A stretch of 64,000 nt of DNA from Strigamia acuminata. Lineage: Eukaryota; Arthropoda; Chilopoda; Geophilomorpha; Linotaeniidae. A program made the position numbers and the translations under genes. The stretch is from NCBI GenBank assembly GCA_949358305.1, contig OX442315.1, forward strand, positions 4,464,001-4,528,000, in the 5' to 3' direction. This document shows positions 1-11,298 of the stretch, one piece after another (positions within the stretch are counted from its first letter, which is position 1; each line of letters starts with the position of its first letter). A model generated the notes under the pieces. That model worked only from the letters and a program-made list of their open reading frames with translations. It did not search any database and was not told the DNA's origin.

Positions 1-1617
1 CCACATGCTGAAATGACAGTTAGTGACAGCGGCGAGATGGAATGAGATATTGGACAGCGTTGATCATTGTAAATACTATGTTAGAAGTGGTTATTGAAAA
101 TCTAATGATTAAATAAGACACCACATTACTCCACAATAATGGAAGCAGGTGGCAGTTCATATTTGAAAGCACAAAATAATATTTCTTACATTTTCTCTAC
201 AAATAGAACACAAACAGATGAACTGATGCGTTGTCGAGCGACAAATCTTGTTGACGGGTCTTGGCATTTTTTTTTAGCAACCATAAAATATATAAAAGCA
301 AACATTCCAAATGAAAGATTAATTTTTGAATCCATTATCTTTTATCCTTACAATGTTTAAAGAAAATACATGAAATTTCAGAAAGAAAATCCTGTTTGTT
401 TTCGAGAAAAAAAAAGAAAAAAAACTGTTAGAGGTCAAAATTGGCGTTAGGTTGGGGCAGGGAGGGTTAACAAAAGAATAGATGATTTCCGTAGTTTGTT
501 AATGCTCATGTGCTGTTGTTTTGAACCAACTGTTGGCACATCTTCCTGCTACTGAGCGTCACAGTGGTGAATGGTGATAAGTTCACAAGCATGCGTTGCA
601 CAGCTTTTCTGCATTGCATGTGAATTAGTGCTTCGCGTCACCAAAATGCGTTGGCAAAAGTGCGTTGTGATTTTGTGCGTTATAACGCACGAAGCACGAG
701 TTGAAATATTTCAACTTCAAAGCACGTTGATGTGCATTTTCAAGATGAGACCACAAAATCAAAACCACTTTTCATCGGAGTATTTATTTGCCTTTTAGGT
801 GCAATAATCCTCTAAATACCACTTGTGATTAAGTGGTTTTTGGTTGTGGCTTCATGCAAATTACAAGTGTAGAGCATATTTTTTTGTTTATCAATATAGA
901 GAAAGCTAATTGTGTTTATGTCATACTTTTTATTTTTGGCCATCCCAGATTTTGGCACCTTAGGGAAATAAAATATGGTAACATATAAGTTCTACATTTT
1001 TCTGTTCACTTGTTGCCAACAGTGTGAAAAAGAACACATGTGTAGCTTGTAATTACTGTAGTTAACAGCTAGTTGCTTTTATGTCTTCGTGGTGGCCGGT
1101 CTTTGAGGATCTTATGAATAATGAGGGTGATGGACGGAGTAATAAAACAGTTGTTATGGAGACCATCCAATCAAGTGGAGAGAACCAAGAAGATTGCAAT
1201 TTCTATTGATTCTTTGCATGTTAGGCAAAGGGGAAAAAATGGATTCTGAATCTACGTCAATGCTGTGCGGGTTAGACAAATTGAATTTAACAGATGATTT
1301 ATTTTCTCTTTACATTTGTGAGAGAACAATTGGTTAGAAAAAGAAAAGTAATTTGCTTGCTGCAACAAATCTGCTTTCTATATTTTTATGTTGTTCGTAA
1401 AATTGAATTTTTCTTGCTGCACAATTCCATTTTGAAGTAAATTCTGAAGTAATAAAAAGTTTATTTAGATTTAGAGTAAAAAAAATATATACCTTTTATA
1501 CTCGCTTAAAATGTGAGAAATTTCTATCCCAAAACAGCACTTTGAAATGGGGGAGGGGTTGCATTATACGCACCTTTTTTAAAAAAATGTAATATACGTT
1601 GTACATGGTGACTAAGA
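1..1617. other. AT-rich intergenic sequence, no gene seen
   Basis: Only short, low-complexity open frames occur (about 60-75 codons) and none has a recognisable motif. Base composition is AT-rich with many A and T runs. I see no tRNA-like fold, LTR end or coding signature. It is most likely unique or heavily decayed repeat DNA. Confidence 0.5.
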
Positions 1618-2082
1618 TACCGTATATCTGTGAATAGTGCACCCGTGCACTATAAGAACAAAAATTTCAAACATAAAAAATTGTAAGATTACGACTAGGT
1701 GACGTATTGATTAAAAAATATTTTTTCGGTCAAATTTCGACAAATTTCAACAAATTTGAGTCAAATTTCGACAAAATTCGTCAATATTTAACAAAATTAA
1801 CCAATTTTTGTCAAATTTTGACACAAATCCGTCAGAATTCGGTCAATATTCAATAGAATTAATCAATTTTTGTCAAATTTGGTCAAAAATTAGTCAATTT
1901 TCATCAAAATTCATAAATTTTCACAATATTTCGTCAATTATTTTTCAACAAAATCTTCGGAAACGTGACAATCGCGGTATACGAGGCCCGCGCGTTATTC
2001 ACAAAATCCACATTTACCCCCGCGTCTTAATACAGGTCCGCGCGCTATTAAAGGCCCGCGTACTAATCACAGATATACGGTA
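1618..2082. mobile_element. Small non-autonomous DNA-transposon-like element with terminal inverted repeats
   Basis: The left end reads TACCGTATATCTGTGA. The right end (2067-2082) is its exact reverse complement, so the ends form a 16-bp inverted repeat around 465 bp of AT-rich sequence. The interior holds imperfect repeats of a 'caaatttcgacaaa'-like word and a GC-rich block near the right end. No coding capacity is visible. I did not find a clear target duplication, so the superfamily is not assigned. Confidence 0.55.
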
Positions 2083-3857
2083 AGTTGGATAGTACTAATT
2101 TGATGGTGCTTTACTACTTTGTAATTGGAAATTTTGCAGTTAACAAGTTATCAAGTAAAAAGTGCATTGTTGCATGTCTGGCATAAAATTTGACTACACT
2201 GTTGGATTTGTCATCGCTACTTTGCTGTAGGTTAGTCTGCTTGGTTTTTTGAAAAATCATATACTTATTCTGGAAATTGACTGTAACGTCTTACAAGTAA
2301 GTTGAATATTCAGGCTTACAGCAATAATGGTAGGTCCAGCCATGGTACCGTTAATGGTACAATCTGTTTTATTATGCAAAAAACATAAGTGGTGTTGATA
2401 ACATCACGAAAATCAGTAATGCAGGGAAGCGAACACAGCGGCCACTGACTTTGGTCTTGATTACACATATTTTATATATGATTTTAATGTAATTTACTTA
2501 TTTCAATCTGCAATAAAAATTTAATTGGAATTTAATTATTAATTTTAATGCTTGATGAAAACCAAGCAAATGATTTAAAGTTGGCTGATGAACAAATAGA
2601 AACCAAATAGATATAAAAAATAAATATGACAATTTATAGCTGAGAAGGGAAAAATTTGATTAAATATAGAAAAGAAAAACAAAAGAAGTTTTCTACTAAT
2701 AATTAAATTTATCACTCACCAAAGACATTTATGTTTGTAATTACATCTGAGATATACGCAGAATCAAAAGTGAAATTAATGTCCACATTAGAAGCTTTTT
2801 TATTACTCACATAAAATTCTAATGTTTATCAATGCTGGGTGTGAAAAAACTAACAATACTGCAATTATGGCTGCAGGATGACATTCATTTTTCTTGATTA
2901 CTTGAGAATTCTTAAATAATGAGATTTTTGACAGTTTTTTAATAAAATGGATAAAAAAGTTATTGCTGCTTCGGAGAATTGGAAAACTTTTGAAAAAACT
3001 TGGTAAGCACCACATGCTGACCTCCATTATTTAAAAAACAAAAATAAAATCTAAATCTGCACATTTTGAAAGTCTTTTTTCTCAACACCATTGAATTTTA
3101 ATGAGAAAAAGGAAGTGATTTCAAATTTAAAAACAAAAAACAATGTGTGGATTTTTTTTTCTTCTATTATTAAATGACACAATACTTCACATGAATTGAA
3201 AGAAATGACCTTTTGTTTTTAACCACAAAAAGAAGTACTGTAATAAATAAAATGGACTGTGTATGGCATGTTGAATGCTTATTGTGACTTGTGAGGTTAA
3301 CGCAGAAAAAGTAGACTCCGAAAAGGAAATGATAGAAATACAAAATGATGGTGAATTTAATAAATAATGGTTTCCAATATGTCACAAAGGAATGAAATTT
3401 CTTGGATAAAATGGTTTGGATGAAATTTATTGATGTTTTACTTCATCAATAACCTATTTCCAATTTTCTATACACAACTTTAAATGGTAGGATGTGGTAA
3501 AAATAAACTGATTGCATATGGCTTTCCACATAAATATTTAAAAACCTTTTAAATATTTTAAACAGTTTTGTCAGTTTGGAAGTCCAGAATGAGCAAAGAA
3601 CAAGGTAATTCATCAAAATTTCATTAAAATATTTTTTTAGCATTAAATGGGTTTAAAACAAATTGATAAACAACTGTGATGCAATAACACCTAAGTTCCA
3701 TGCTTATAAGAACCTAAGAAGTGCTTAATGATACCACACTTACCGGTATTTCTTCGATTAAAAGTCGCGGTTAATCATTGCAAATTTAAAATGTCCACAT
3801 TGGTGCTGTTTTGTTGTCGTTTCTTTCTTTCCAGTAATTTTTTTGTGAATTTACCAT
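2083..3857. other. AT-rich intergenic sequence, no gene seen
   Basis: No supported gene. The stretch at 2083-2130 resembles 54436-54480 (shared word 'ggatagtactaatttgatgg'), so part of it is a dispersed repeat. Near 3740-3775 there is a short motif (accggtatttcttcgatt) related to a small inverted-repeat unit at 15509-15573. The right limit is the target duplication CCAT of element A. Confidence 0.45.
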
Positions 3858-4990
3858 TGTGATGGATCGCGAGTCTAGGTGGTTTAGAAGCGTTTGAAAG
3901 ACGCCGCGAAACAGTAAATTCACACACCCTGGTAGTTTCGTACCTGCCGTAAATCGAATGTGCGCAGGAAGTGGCAGCTAACACACTCTCAGATACTGTG
4001 CACCACACTAATATTTATTTGTGGCCGGGTATCCCGAGCTGTAAAACTCGGGGACAGAATGTCCGGTAGTCGCGTCTGAACCAAAACCCAACGCGTGACC
4101 CGCCAACAATCGTGTTTTCACACGAAGGCAAACGAATGCACGTCTCGTAGTGGCTCATAAGCAACCCCAAACTGTCGAGTTTGAACGAGGATGGGCAATT
4201 TACTCGTGCTTATACAACGCACGGGCCCTAAACCTAACTCTAAACCTGACTCAATGCTTAATTAAAGCTAAAGCCCGAATGGCAGGCGGCTAAACTAAGC
4301 TAAACGCACGCGCAAGCGAAATAAAAGACACAAACTTCAAACTTATGGCCAACAAATCCTGTTTGGCCTTGGATAACGCGTCACGGCGATAAAACATGAA
4401 CAAAAAGGAGCAGGAAAACAAATGGTGAACGAGTGGTGTAAAACCGTGAGTTAACACTCGAAATGAAATGAAAGCCTGAAACCGTGTTGCAGAATTCCAG
4501 GGCGAATGCAAAGCTACGAGTGAGCTTCGGAGTTAAACCTCAGCCATGAGCACTGGCTCCAAAGGAGCACCTACGCGTTCGGGATACTGAGATCAACTGA
4601 AGCAAAAAAGGAAAAATAGGGTGAGAGGTAAACTTGGACTCAACCAAGCTTGACCAATCACGGAAGAGTCAAGAGCCAATCACCACTGTCGGTGCATACT
4701 GATGAGTATGACTGATGACGACGCGTGATGACCAGAATAGATATGCAAATAGACTTGCATCGAAATCATAAACTAAAGAAGAAAAACTAGGAGTAGATAA
4801 GAGAAAAGTGAGAGAATGAAGAGAAAGTTAGGAGTGAGTAAGGGATAAGATAGATAGGAAATGAGGAAAACTCACGAATCAAACATAAACAAAACAACAA
4901 AGGTAGGAAGATGACAAAATTAGGTTTAATAGGAACAAACACGGGTTAACAATGCGTAAACTGTACGCGTAGGAAACACGGGCCGTGACA
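3858..4990 (-). repeat. Element A 3' LTR
   Basis: This is the downstream LTR of the minus-strand element, with TG...CA ends. The adjoining internal sequence (4991-4996 plus strand, cgcccc) is the complement of a GGGGCG polypurine end that primes plus-strand synthesis. It contains five ACGCGT hexamers. Short open frames inside it, such as a 73-codon one repeated in both LTRs, have no coding support. Confidence 0.95.
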
Positions 4991-5596
4991 CGCCCCCACA
5001 GCCAGAGTTTTATTACTCTGTTTGATAAAGTAATGAAACGATACAATCAATCAAAATCAAGAACATAATCACTCGCAACATTAGCGAATTAAATGAAATC
5101 AGAAATAAATCGAAATCAAAAATGAACATGATGCAAATCAAAACATTCGCGTGAAACGCGTTAAGACATAAACTCAAATCACAGTAAGGCAAATTGACAC
5201 TTGGAATAAAGCTAAAACTAACACAAACTTACGCTTCCAAGCAATCGTTGATTGCTGGAACTCCTACGCTCATTGCACCCATCCACCTGACCGAGAGGAA
5301 AATTTAGGGGGTCATCTCCACCGGCACATAATTCTCGGAGGAGGAATGAGGCGTCTCCCGGGCACGCGGATAGGTACAACAGGCGCGGAAAACACTGGAA
5401 AATAAATAAAAATAAATAATATATCACAGTCGGGTAAAATATAATGTTCACAAATATCACTTGAAATGCTAAACACAAACAATAAAACTAAACACGCGTC
5501 CTAATGGAGACTTATCCATTTGAACTTAAAAGTTGCGCACAAAACAAAAGTCACGTTCGAGAAACCGTTCACCAAGTTCGCAATGGTACTTCCTGG
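4991..5596 (-). other. Element A 3' internal non-coding segment with polypurine tract
   Basis: This segment lies between the remnant third ORF and the 3' LTR. The polypurine tract is at the LTR boundary (about 4991-5000, coding strand ending TGTGGGGGCG). An 86-codon minus frame at 5218-5478 has no recognisable motif and is not called as a gene. Confidence 0.5.
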
Positions 5597-6206
5597 CTAG
5601 TCACTATCACTGGCGCCGTCCGGGAACATCAGCTGGAGAAGCTCTTCCACGAGTCCAACAACGCGATAAACCAAAACGTCCTCCATCTGCTCCTCCGTAC
5701 GTGGGTGGTAACGCGTGAGTACATCTGCGATGAGACTCTCCAAGAAGAGGATCTGTCCGTTACGAAGTTCCAAAATGGCATGGGCCTGCGATTCAGGCCA
5801 TCCGTGCTCTGTGCGGGCGATGGCATAGAAAAACTGTCGCCACAAATCCGGGTCCGCCTGAATATACGATGTCGCTCGTCGACGCGTTGGACACTGCCAG
5901 TCGAGGGTGCCAAAGGGGAAGATTTCATTAAATCCCTTGCGCGCCCAAAATGTAGTCGGGAAATCCCCTTTCGCGAGGATGATCCGGATGATATGGTGGG
6001 ATTAGGAGCGGCCCCTTCGCGTACAAATCGGGTACCGGGTATGGAGGGCGGTAAACGCCACGACGCGAAGCAGGTCGGCGTTGTCCCGCACTTGAGCATT
6101 GCTCCGCTCCTGCCATACTTCCTAGTCCTTCATCCTCATAAAGCTCTTCATCCGATGTAAAATCGAGTGATTCGTCCCCCTCGGAACTGCTGTCCTGGTC
6201 CGCCAT
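5597..6206 (-). pseudogene. Element A third ORF (accessory/env position), two overlapping frames
   Basis: An ORF opens with ATG at 6206 (MADQDSS...), overlapping the pol stop region by about 60 nt. It starts with an acidic, serine-rich stretch and stops at 5928. A second frame, +1 relative to the first, is open from about 6000 and runs to 5597. It encodes a leucine-rich helical-looking segment ending in an acidic tail (FPDGASDSD). The two frames look like parts of one protein separated by a frameshift, or joined by splicing or recoding. There is no signal peptide, membrane segment or envelope motif. The position after integrase matches the large third ORF of element C. Any sequence kinship between the two is only a faint impression. 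Confidence 0.5.
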
Positions 6207-9200
6207 GATAAGATCTCAAATTCGATGTTTTGACGCGTTTATTCCTTTCTTCGAAGTCGACGCAAATACTACGGACTTCAGTTTGGAATTTAACAACGCG
6301 TGCAGAAATATCATCCAAGTCTTCTTGGGGAATGTCCTCATCAATTTCCAACTCAGAATCCAATTCCTCGTGATCCTCTGCCCCACTAGCCATACTGGAG
6401 ACATCGGAGACTTCAATTTCCGGCTCTTCAGCCCGGTACCAATGGCGAAGATCCGACACATGAATAGGTTGGGAAATTTTCCCGTCTTGGTCCATCAAGA
6501 GCACGGTATTTGGTCCCAGGAGTCGATGAATCATATAAACGCCTTCAGTCCGGTGTTGGAAACCCGAACTTATTTGTTTATCAGTTGATGACAAAACACG
6601 ACTTTTGACGGTAACCCAATCCCCGGGTTTAAACGTATGGGGCCGCCGTTTTCGGTCATACCAACGCTTATGGCGTAGATGGGCGGCATCCAAGTTCTTC
6701 CTCGCCTCTTCACGGATGCGTAATAAGTATCGATGAAGAAAACGCGATTCATCTGGCGGCAGGGGTTCTCCGTCGTCAGTGTCAGAGTCGACATCTCCTG
6801 GAAAGCGTGCTTCTTGTCCTGTGACCATCATGTAAGGTGAAAATTTGAGTGAGGTCTGGTAGGCAGTGTTAATTGCTAAAATAAAAGAACCAATGTGCTT
6901 ATCCCAACGCGTATGTTCGTCTATATACGCGAGGATGCACGTTTTTAAAGATTGATTCAGTCTTTCCGCCAAGTTCCCTTGCGGATGATAGGCGGAAATA
7001 TATTTATTTACCATTCCCATTTCGGCGCACTGTGCCTGGAACTTGGCAGAGCGAAAGGTTGGGGCGTTATCACTTATTATAGTTTTTGGATAAGCCCATC
7101 TATAAGTGAACTTTTTAAGTTGTTTCACTGTGGTAGAAACGTCCGCCTTTTCGGTGAGTCTAACGTCCACCCAGCGACTGGCTGCATCCACCATTACAAA
7201 TGCGTAGCAGTGTCCGCCAGTGGACTTCAACTTTTTCCCGAAGTAGTCGACGTAAATGGTCCGAAACAACCGTCTCGGTTTCGCGGTCTCCATCTCGCCA
7301 TACGGTAGCCTCCGCTCGACCTTCGCCCTTTGACAAGGTTCACAAACTTTAATCCAATTTGCTACATCTTTTTTCATCCCCGGCCAAAACACACGGGTTT
7401 TTAAACGCATTAGTGTTTTCTCGATCCCGAGATGGCCAGAGGTTGGTGGGAAATGTAAGCAATGAAAATACTTGTAACGAAGGGACTGAGGGAGGTAAAT
7501 ACGACGCGTAGGAGCTCGTTGACCGATCTTAGTTGGTGGGAACTTGCAGAGCAGACCACGGTGTAACGCCATGTCCACTGCTCGTTTCTTAAGTTCTGCA
7601 GCTTCCATCTCACCTGGCGGCAGAGACCCTGAATTGAGATATAATATAAGTCCCTTAGACCATTCATCGGCTAGTTGGGCTTCTTTAACGGCTTTCTGCG
7701 TTGGGAGAATCTCAATTGTCGGATGATCCGCCGGAAGGGAGTAGAAACTCTCGTCAGACGAGTGCTCAGAGTGGTCAAGCAACTCCGCATCGATAGAGGG
7801 TGTTGGTGAGGCCAAATCTCGCCGTGGTTGCGTCCTCGGTGCCAAGTCCCGTGGAATCACAGGAATTTGAAACTCCTCGGAGTCCGTGTCCCCCGGCAGC
7901 TCCTCACTATCCAAAGACATTTCGCTGGCTTCCGAGCCCGTGGAGCGATCGAGGATGATGGGAGTTTTCTTCTTCGGTCTTCCGACCGGTCGCTTCTCCA
8001 CAACCTTTTTTGGTCGCCCCCGTTTTCTCTTCTCAGGAACGTCAATTGGCAAAGAAACTGCACCTGACTCTTCTTCCGAAGTTGGTGGAATAGGACGCGT
8101 TACGGGTAAAGATTTAGGCTGCGTCATGTCTCCGCTGGCCGGAGTCTTCCGCGGACGACCTCTTTTCCTTTTTACAGGAACGTCTTCCTTAGGCAAAGAC
8201 ACCGCCACAGATTCGTCCGACATTGGCAGAGTAGGCTGTGCTCCCGGCAAGGGTCCCGCCTGAGTCGGCCCCTTTGCAATGGGATTTTTCCGTGGACGTC
8301 CCCTTCCTCTTTTTGGAGGGGGCTCGTCCTCCACCGGACATACATCCACTGCCGTAGCCGACAAGGCGTTCAATCTCGCCAGGAACGCACGTTTCTGCTT
8401 ACGCATTGTTACCGCTCTAACGATTTTACAGTTGGGTGATTTCCAATGAGTCACCTCATCTAACTCTTCCATTTTGGGTACTGGCCAGTCGTTGAAATCA
8501 TCGAAGTACGCACAGTAGTACGTGTCATCCAACGCTGGACAGTCTTCGTCATCCAGCTCGATCGGCGGGTCAACTGGCGCTCGACTCAACGCATCGGCGA
8601 CCCGATTCTTCGTACCACTACAGTGGAGGAATGTGAATCGATATTCCGACAGCGAAAGAATCCATCTCGCCAGCCGGCCCTTTGGCTCGCGCTGGGCCCA
8701 CAGCCATGTTAAAGACTTGTGATCACTCTCAAGATAGAAATCCATCAACTCGAGGTATGCTCTAAAGCGTTTTACGGCCCAGACGGCGGCCAGGCACTCA
8801 ATTTCCGTCGTCGTATAGTTTTTCTCTGCACTGTTTAAGGCCCGCGACGCAAAGGCAATTGGGACGCGTACGCCGTTATTGTTTATTTGCATCAACGCGG
8901 CTCCCAGACCAGAATAACTCGCATCAGTTTGTAAGATGTAAGGCTTACTCCAGTCGGGGAAATTCCGGTGCAAAGTAGACAACGACACTTGGTTCTTGAG
9001 ATACTCGAAAGCTGCCTGGTGTGCCGCCGTCCAGTTCCATGGCGCATTTTTACGCATAAGAACTCGAAAGACTTCACAGGTCTTGGAATATCCTGGAAAG
9101 AACGACGAGTAGTACCCGATCATCCCCTTGAAGCGTTGTAATTCCTTCAAGTTAGTGGGGGCCGGGTACTTGCTGATCGCGTCGGTCTTCTTTGGGTTAG

Positions 9201-11298
9201 GACGAATAAGTCCTTCCTCGACAACATGTCCGAGCACCTCAAGACTTGTCCTGCACAACTCCGTTTTTCCTGCGTTCATTGTAAACCCCGCTTGGTCGAG
9301 CAAAGTGAGCACTTTTTGCAAGTGGGTCACATGCTCTTCGAAGGTCTTACTAAACACGATTATGTCGTCGATGTACACAAAGACAAACTTGTAGAGATGC
9401 TCAGCTAGAGTCAAATTCATGGCCCTTTGTAAGGTGGCAGGGCCATTGATCGGACCGAAGGGCATACGCGTATACTCAAAGAGTCCCCTGTGGGTGATAA
9501 ACGCGAGATATCGTTCATCTCCAGGTCGGACCCCTATTTGGTGGAACGCTTCCCTTCCGTCGATGATGGAAAACCATTTTGCCCCACCCAGATATGCAAA
9601 GATGTTATCGATATCTGGGAGGGGGTAAACATCAGGCAAAGTTTGGGAATTGATCGGCCTAAAATCCATTGCGCAGCGCCAGCGTCCGTCCTTTTTGGGG
9701 ACAACTACGGGCGCCACGGCGCAGTCGCTTTTGGAGCGCTTGATTACTCCTTGCGCCAACTTTTGGTCGATATAGGCATCGATTATTTCCCTTTTTGCCG
9801 GATTCACCGGACGTACCGGGACATGAATAGGTCGGAAATCAGGCTTCAGATTCACTTCAAACTGTGTGTTATTACAGAGCCCCAATTCCTCACGAAAGAT
9901 GTGAGCAACTGGTTTCAACGCATCTATTACGTGATTAATGCGTTTCGGCTCCAACTGATTACACAGCTGATCATACACCCAAGCGAGGTTGGTAGGATCT
10001 CTGTTTGGGATGTATTGGACGAAATTAACATCATGCTGTCTTGGAGTACCTTCCGCCTTTTGACAAGCAGAAGAGGGCTCCACGTTGTCGACGACATTTC
10101 TCTCTCCACTCGGAGAATCTGCAGTCTCAACCAACGTTCGTTTAGCCACCGCTTTAACTCTTGCTTTACGCAACTTAATGGCTCGACGCATCTGACTCAA
10201 ACACATGGCCTTTTTCCCAGGTTTACGCGTAACTCGCACGATGCGCTTTCGTGCGGTTTTTTCCCGTCTCTTAGGTGACCATATGAATGTCCATTTTTGA
10301 GCGTCCTGCCCTCTTCGAGCGACAACCACTTTGACAATACAAGGATTGTCTTCGTGTGGAGGCTCAAATAACTCCACTTCAAAATTACGCTTATTTAGCA
10401 AGACACAGTTAGCCTCACTAATTGGTGGTTTTGCAGCAACCACAGACTTCTCCTCTGCCTTCTCCCCCTTTGCCGGAATCGCGGGGGTCAGTTCCCGCTC
10501 CTCTTGGCCGACAAGCTTGACGGGCACCGCCGTTTCCTCTGGCTTGGGGACCGGCGGATTTTGCAAAGCCGGAAGGTTGTAAAGAGGGGGCCCCTTAACC
10601 GCAATTCCCTCCGGAAGGGAAGGTTGTTCCTTTGTTAAAGGGAATAAGATCACTGGATCAGATGCCCTAGCTTGCTCTTCTGTGAGGAAGGGGTGCCTCG
10701 TGCCATCCCCTAAGAGGAACCAGTATTCGTTGGCGTGGTCGGTACAAAGACCAACTGCCTTGCAGAAATCCAGCCCCAAGAGGAGCTCTTGAGATCCCTC
10801 CTCTATGATGAGGCAAGTAAAGCAAACTACCGCCGTAGGAGCACGGACGGCTAGTTGTGCACAGCCAACCACTTTGGTAATATGGTTGTCGGCTGTCCGG
10901 ATGGTTTCGTCCAGTTTCACCATTTCTATGCCTATCTCTTTTGCGAGTTTTTCATACAATGCCATGGTCATTATGCACGTCTGTGCACCGCTGTCCATCA
11001 TTGCAATGAACTCGATATTGATCCAGGCGATTTTAACAAAGGCCGCGTCTCGCCGACAACGGTCCTTCAACCCGATTATCAATTTCGGCTCTTTGGAAGC
11101 CAAAAATTCGGGTGGTGACAACATAATGAAATTTGTCATCTTCGGCTTAGCAGCCGCTAAAGCGGTGGTACTGGTCTTCTGCAACGCAGGGGGTACCATC
11201 CAACCGCTTGTGCTATCTAAAGCTTCCAACGTCCGACTTATTTGGATTTCGGGTCCGCTGCCTTTCCGTTGGATGGTTTGGACAGTGGACCCTGGTCG
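6148..11298 (-). CDS. pol: Element A Pol polyprotein: protease, reverse transcriptase, RNase H, AT-hook linker, integrase
   Basis: Pol is read in the -1 frame after gag; the start given is the first codon after the frameshift site. Residue numbers below count from the TTG codon at 11229. The aspartic protease has D-S-G at 79-81 and LLGLDF near 150. RT has the catalytic YIDD at 619-622. RNase H has TDAS at 768-771, E811 and D836. A linker (about 970-1090) holds four AT-hook-like GRP cores. Integrase has a zinc finger (H1259, H1266, C1296, C1299) and a DDE triad D1328, D1387, E1422, then a GPY/F-like C-terminal domain. No stop or frameshift interrupts the 1716 codons, so the enzyme set looks intact. 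It copies the genomic RNA into DNA in particles and inserts the product into the chromosome. Confidence 0.95.
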   Translation of the reverse strand, partial: RPGSTVQTIQRKGSGPEIQISRTLEALDSTSGWMVPPALQKTSTTALAAAKPKMTNFIMLSPPEFLASKEPKLIIGLKDRCRRDAAFVKIAWINIEFIAMMDSGAQTCIMTMALYEKLAKEIGIEMVKLDETIRTADNHITKVVGCAQLAVRAPTAVVCFTCLIIEEGSQELLLGLDFCKAVGLCTDHANEYWFLLGDGTRHPFLTEEQARASDPVILFPLTKEQPSLPEGIAVKGPPLYNLPALQNPPVPKPEETAVPVKLVGQEERELTPAIPAKGEKAEEKSVVAAKPPISEANCVLLNKRNFEVELFEPPHEDNPCIVKVVVARRGQDAQKWTFIWSPKRREKTARKRIVRVTRKPGKKAMCLSQMRRAIKLRKARVKAVAKRTLVETADSPSGERNVVDNVEPSSACQKAEGTPRQHDVNFVQYIPNRDPTNLAWVYDQLCNQLEPKRINHVIDALKPVAHIFREELGLCNNTQFEVNLKPDFRPIHVPVRPVNPAKREIIDAYIDQKLAQGVIKRSKSDCAVAPVVVPKKDGRWRCAMDFRPINSQTLPDVYPLPDIDNIFAYLGGAKWFSIIDGREAFHQIGVRPGDERYLAFITHRGLFEYTRMPFGPINGPATLQRAMNLTLAEHLYKFVFVYIDDIIVFSKTFEEHVTHLQKVLTLLDQAGFTMNAGKTELCRTSLEVLGHVVEEGLIRPNPKKTDAISKYPAPTNLKELQRFKGMIGYYSSFFPGYSKTCEVFRVLMRKNAPWNWTAAHQAAFEYLKNQVSLSTLHRNFPDWSKPYILQTDASYSGLGAALMQINNNGVRVPIAFASRALNSAEKNYTTTEIECLAAVWAVKRFRAYLELMDFYLESDHKSLTWLWAQREPKGRLARWILSLSEYRFTFLHCSGTKNRVADALSRAPVDPPIELDDEDCPALDDTYYCAYFDDFNDWPVPKMEELDEVTHWKSPNCKIVRAVTMRKQKRAFLARLNALSATAVDVCPVEDEPPPKRGRGRPRKNPIAKGPTQAGPLPGAQPTLPMSDESVAVSLPKEDVPVKRKRGRPRKTPASGDMTQPKSLPVTRPIPPTSEEESGAVSLPIDVPEKRKRGRPKKVVEKRPVGRPKKKTPIILDRSTGSEASEMSLDSEELPGDTDSEEFQIPVIPRDLAPRTQPRRDLASPTPSIDAELLDHSEHSSDESFYSLPADHPTIEILPTQKAVKEAQLADEWSKGLILYLNSGSLPPGEMEAAELKKRAVDMALHRGLLCKFPPTKIGQRAPTRRIYLPQSLRYKYFHCLHFPPTSGHLGIEKTLMRLKTRVFWPGMKKDVANWIKVCEPCQRAKVERRLPYGEMETAKPRRLFRTIYVDYFGKKLKSTGGHCYAFVMVDAASRWVDVRLTEKADVSTTVKQLKKFTYRWAYPKTIISDNAPTFRSAKFQAQCAEMGMVNKYISAYHPQGNLAERLNQSLKTCILAYIDEHTRWDKHIGSFILAINTAYQTSLKFSPYMMVTGQEARFPGDVDSDTDDGEPLPPDESRFLHRYLLRIREEARKNLDAAHLRHKRWYDRKRRPHTFKPGDWVTVKSRVLSSTDKQISSGFQHRTEGVYMIHRLLGPNTVLLMDQDGKISQPIHVSDLRHWYRAEEPEIEVSDVSSMASGAEDHEELDSELEIDEDIPQEDLDDISARVVKFQTEVRSICVDFEERNKRVKTSNLRSYHGGPGQQFRGGRITRFYIG
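7966..8310 (-). other. AT-hook array inside element A Pol linker
   Basis: Four basic motifs with the G-R-P core typical of AT-hooks lie between RNase H and integrase: RGRPRK, KRGRPRK, KRGRPKK and VGRPKKK. They are separated by acidic, proline- and serine-rich spacers, and the segments around the first three look like diverged internal copies (for example 'AVSLP...DVP..RKRGRP'). AT-hooks bind the minor groove of AT-rich DNA. I infer a chromatin-targeting or nucleic-acid-binding role. Element B has the same arrangement. Confidence 0.8.

Noticed and set aside
4290-4511. 73-codon frame repeated at 13958-14179
   Set aside because: It lies inside the LTRs of element A and repeats because the LTRs are duplicates; no coding signature.
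5504-6160. 218-codon plus-strand frame in element A
   Set aside because: It runs antisense to the third ORF and pol end of a minus-strand element; no start context or domain.
9490-10278. 262-codon plus-strand frame
   Set aside because: Antisense shadow of the reverse transcriptase coding region of element A.
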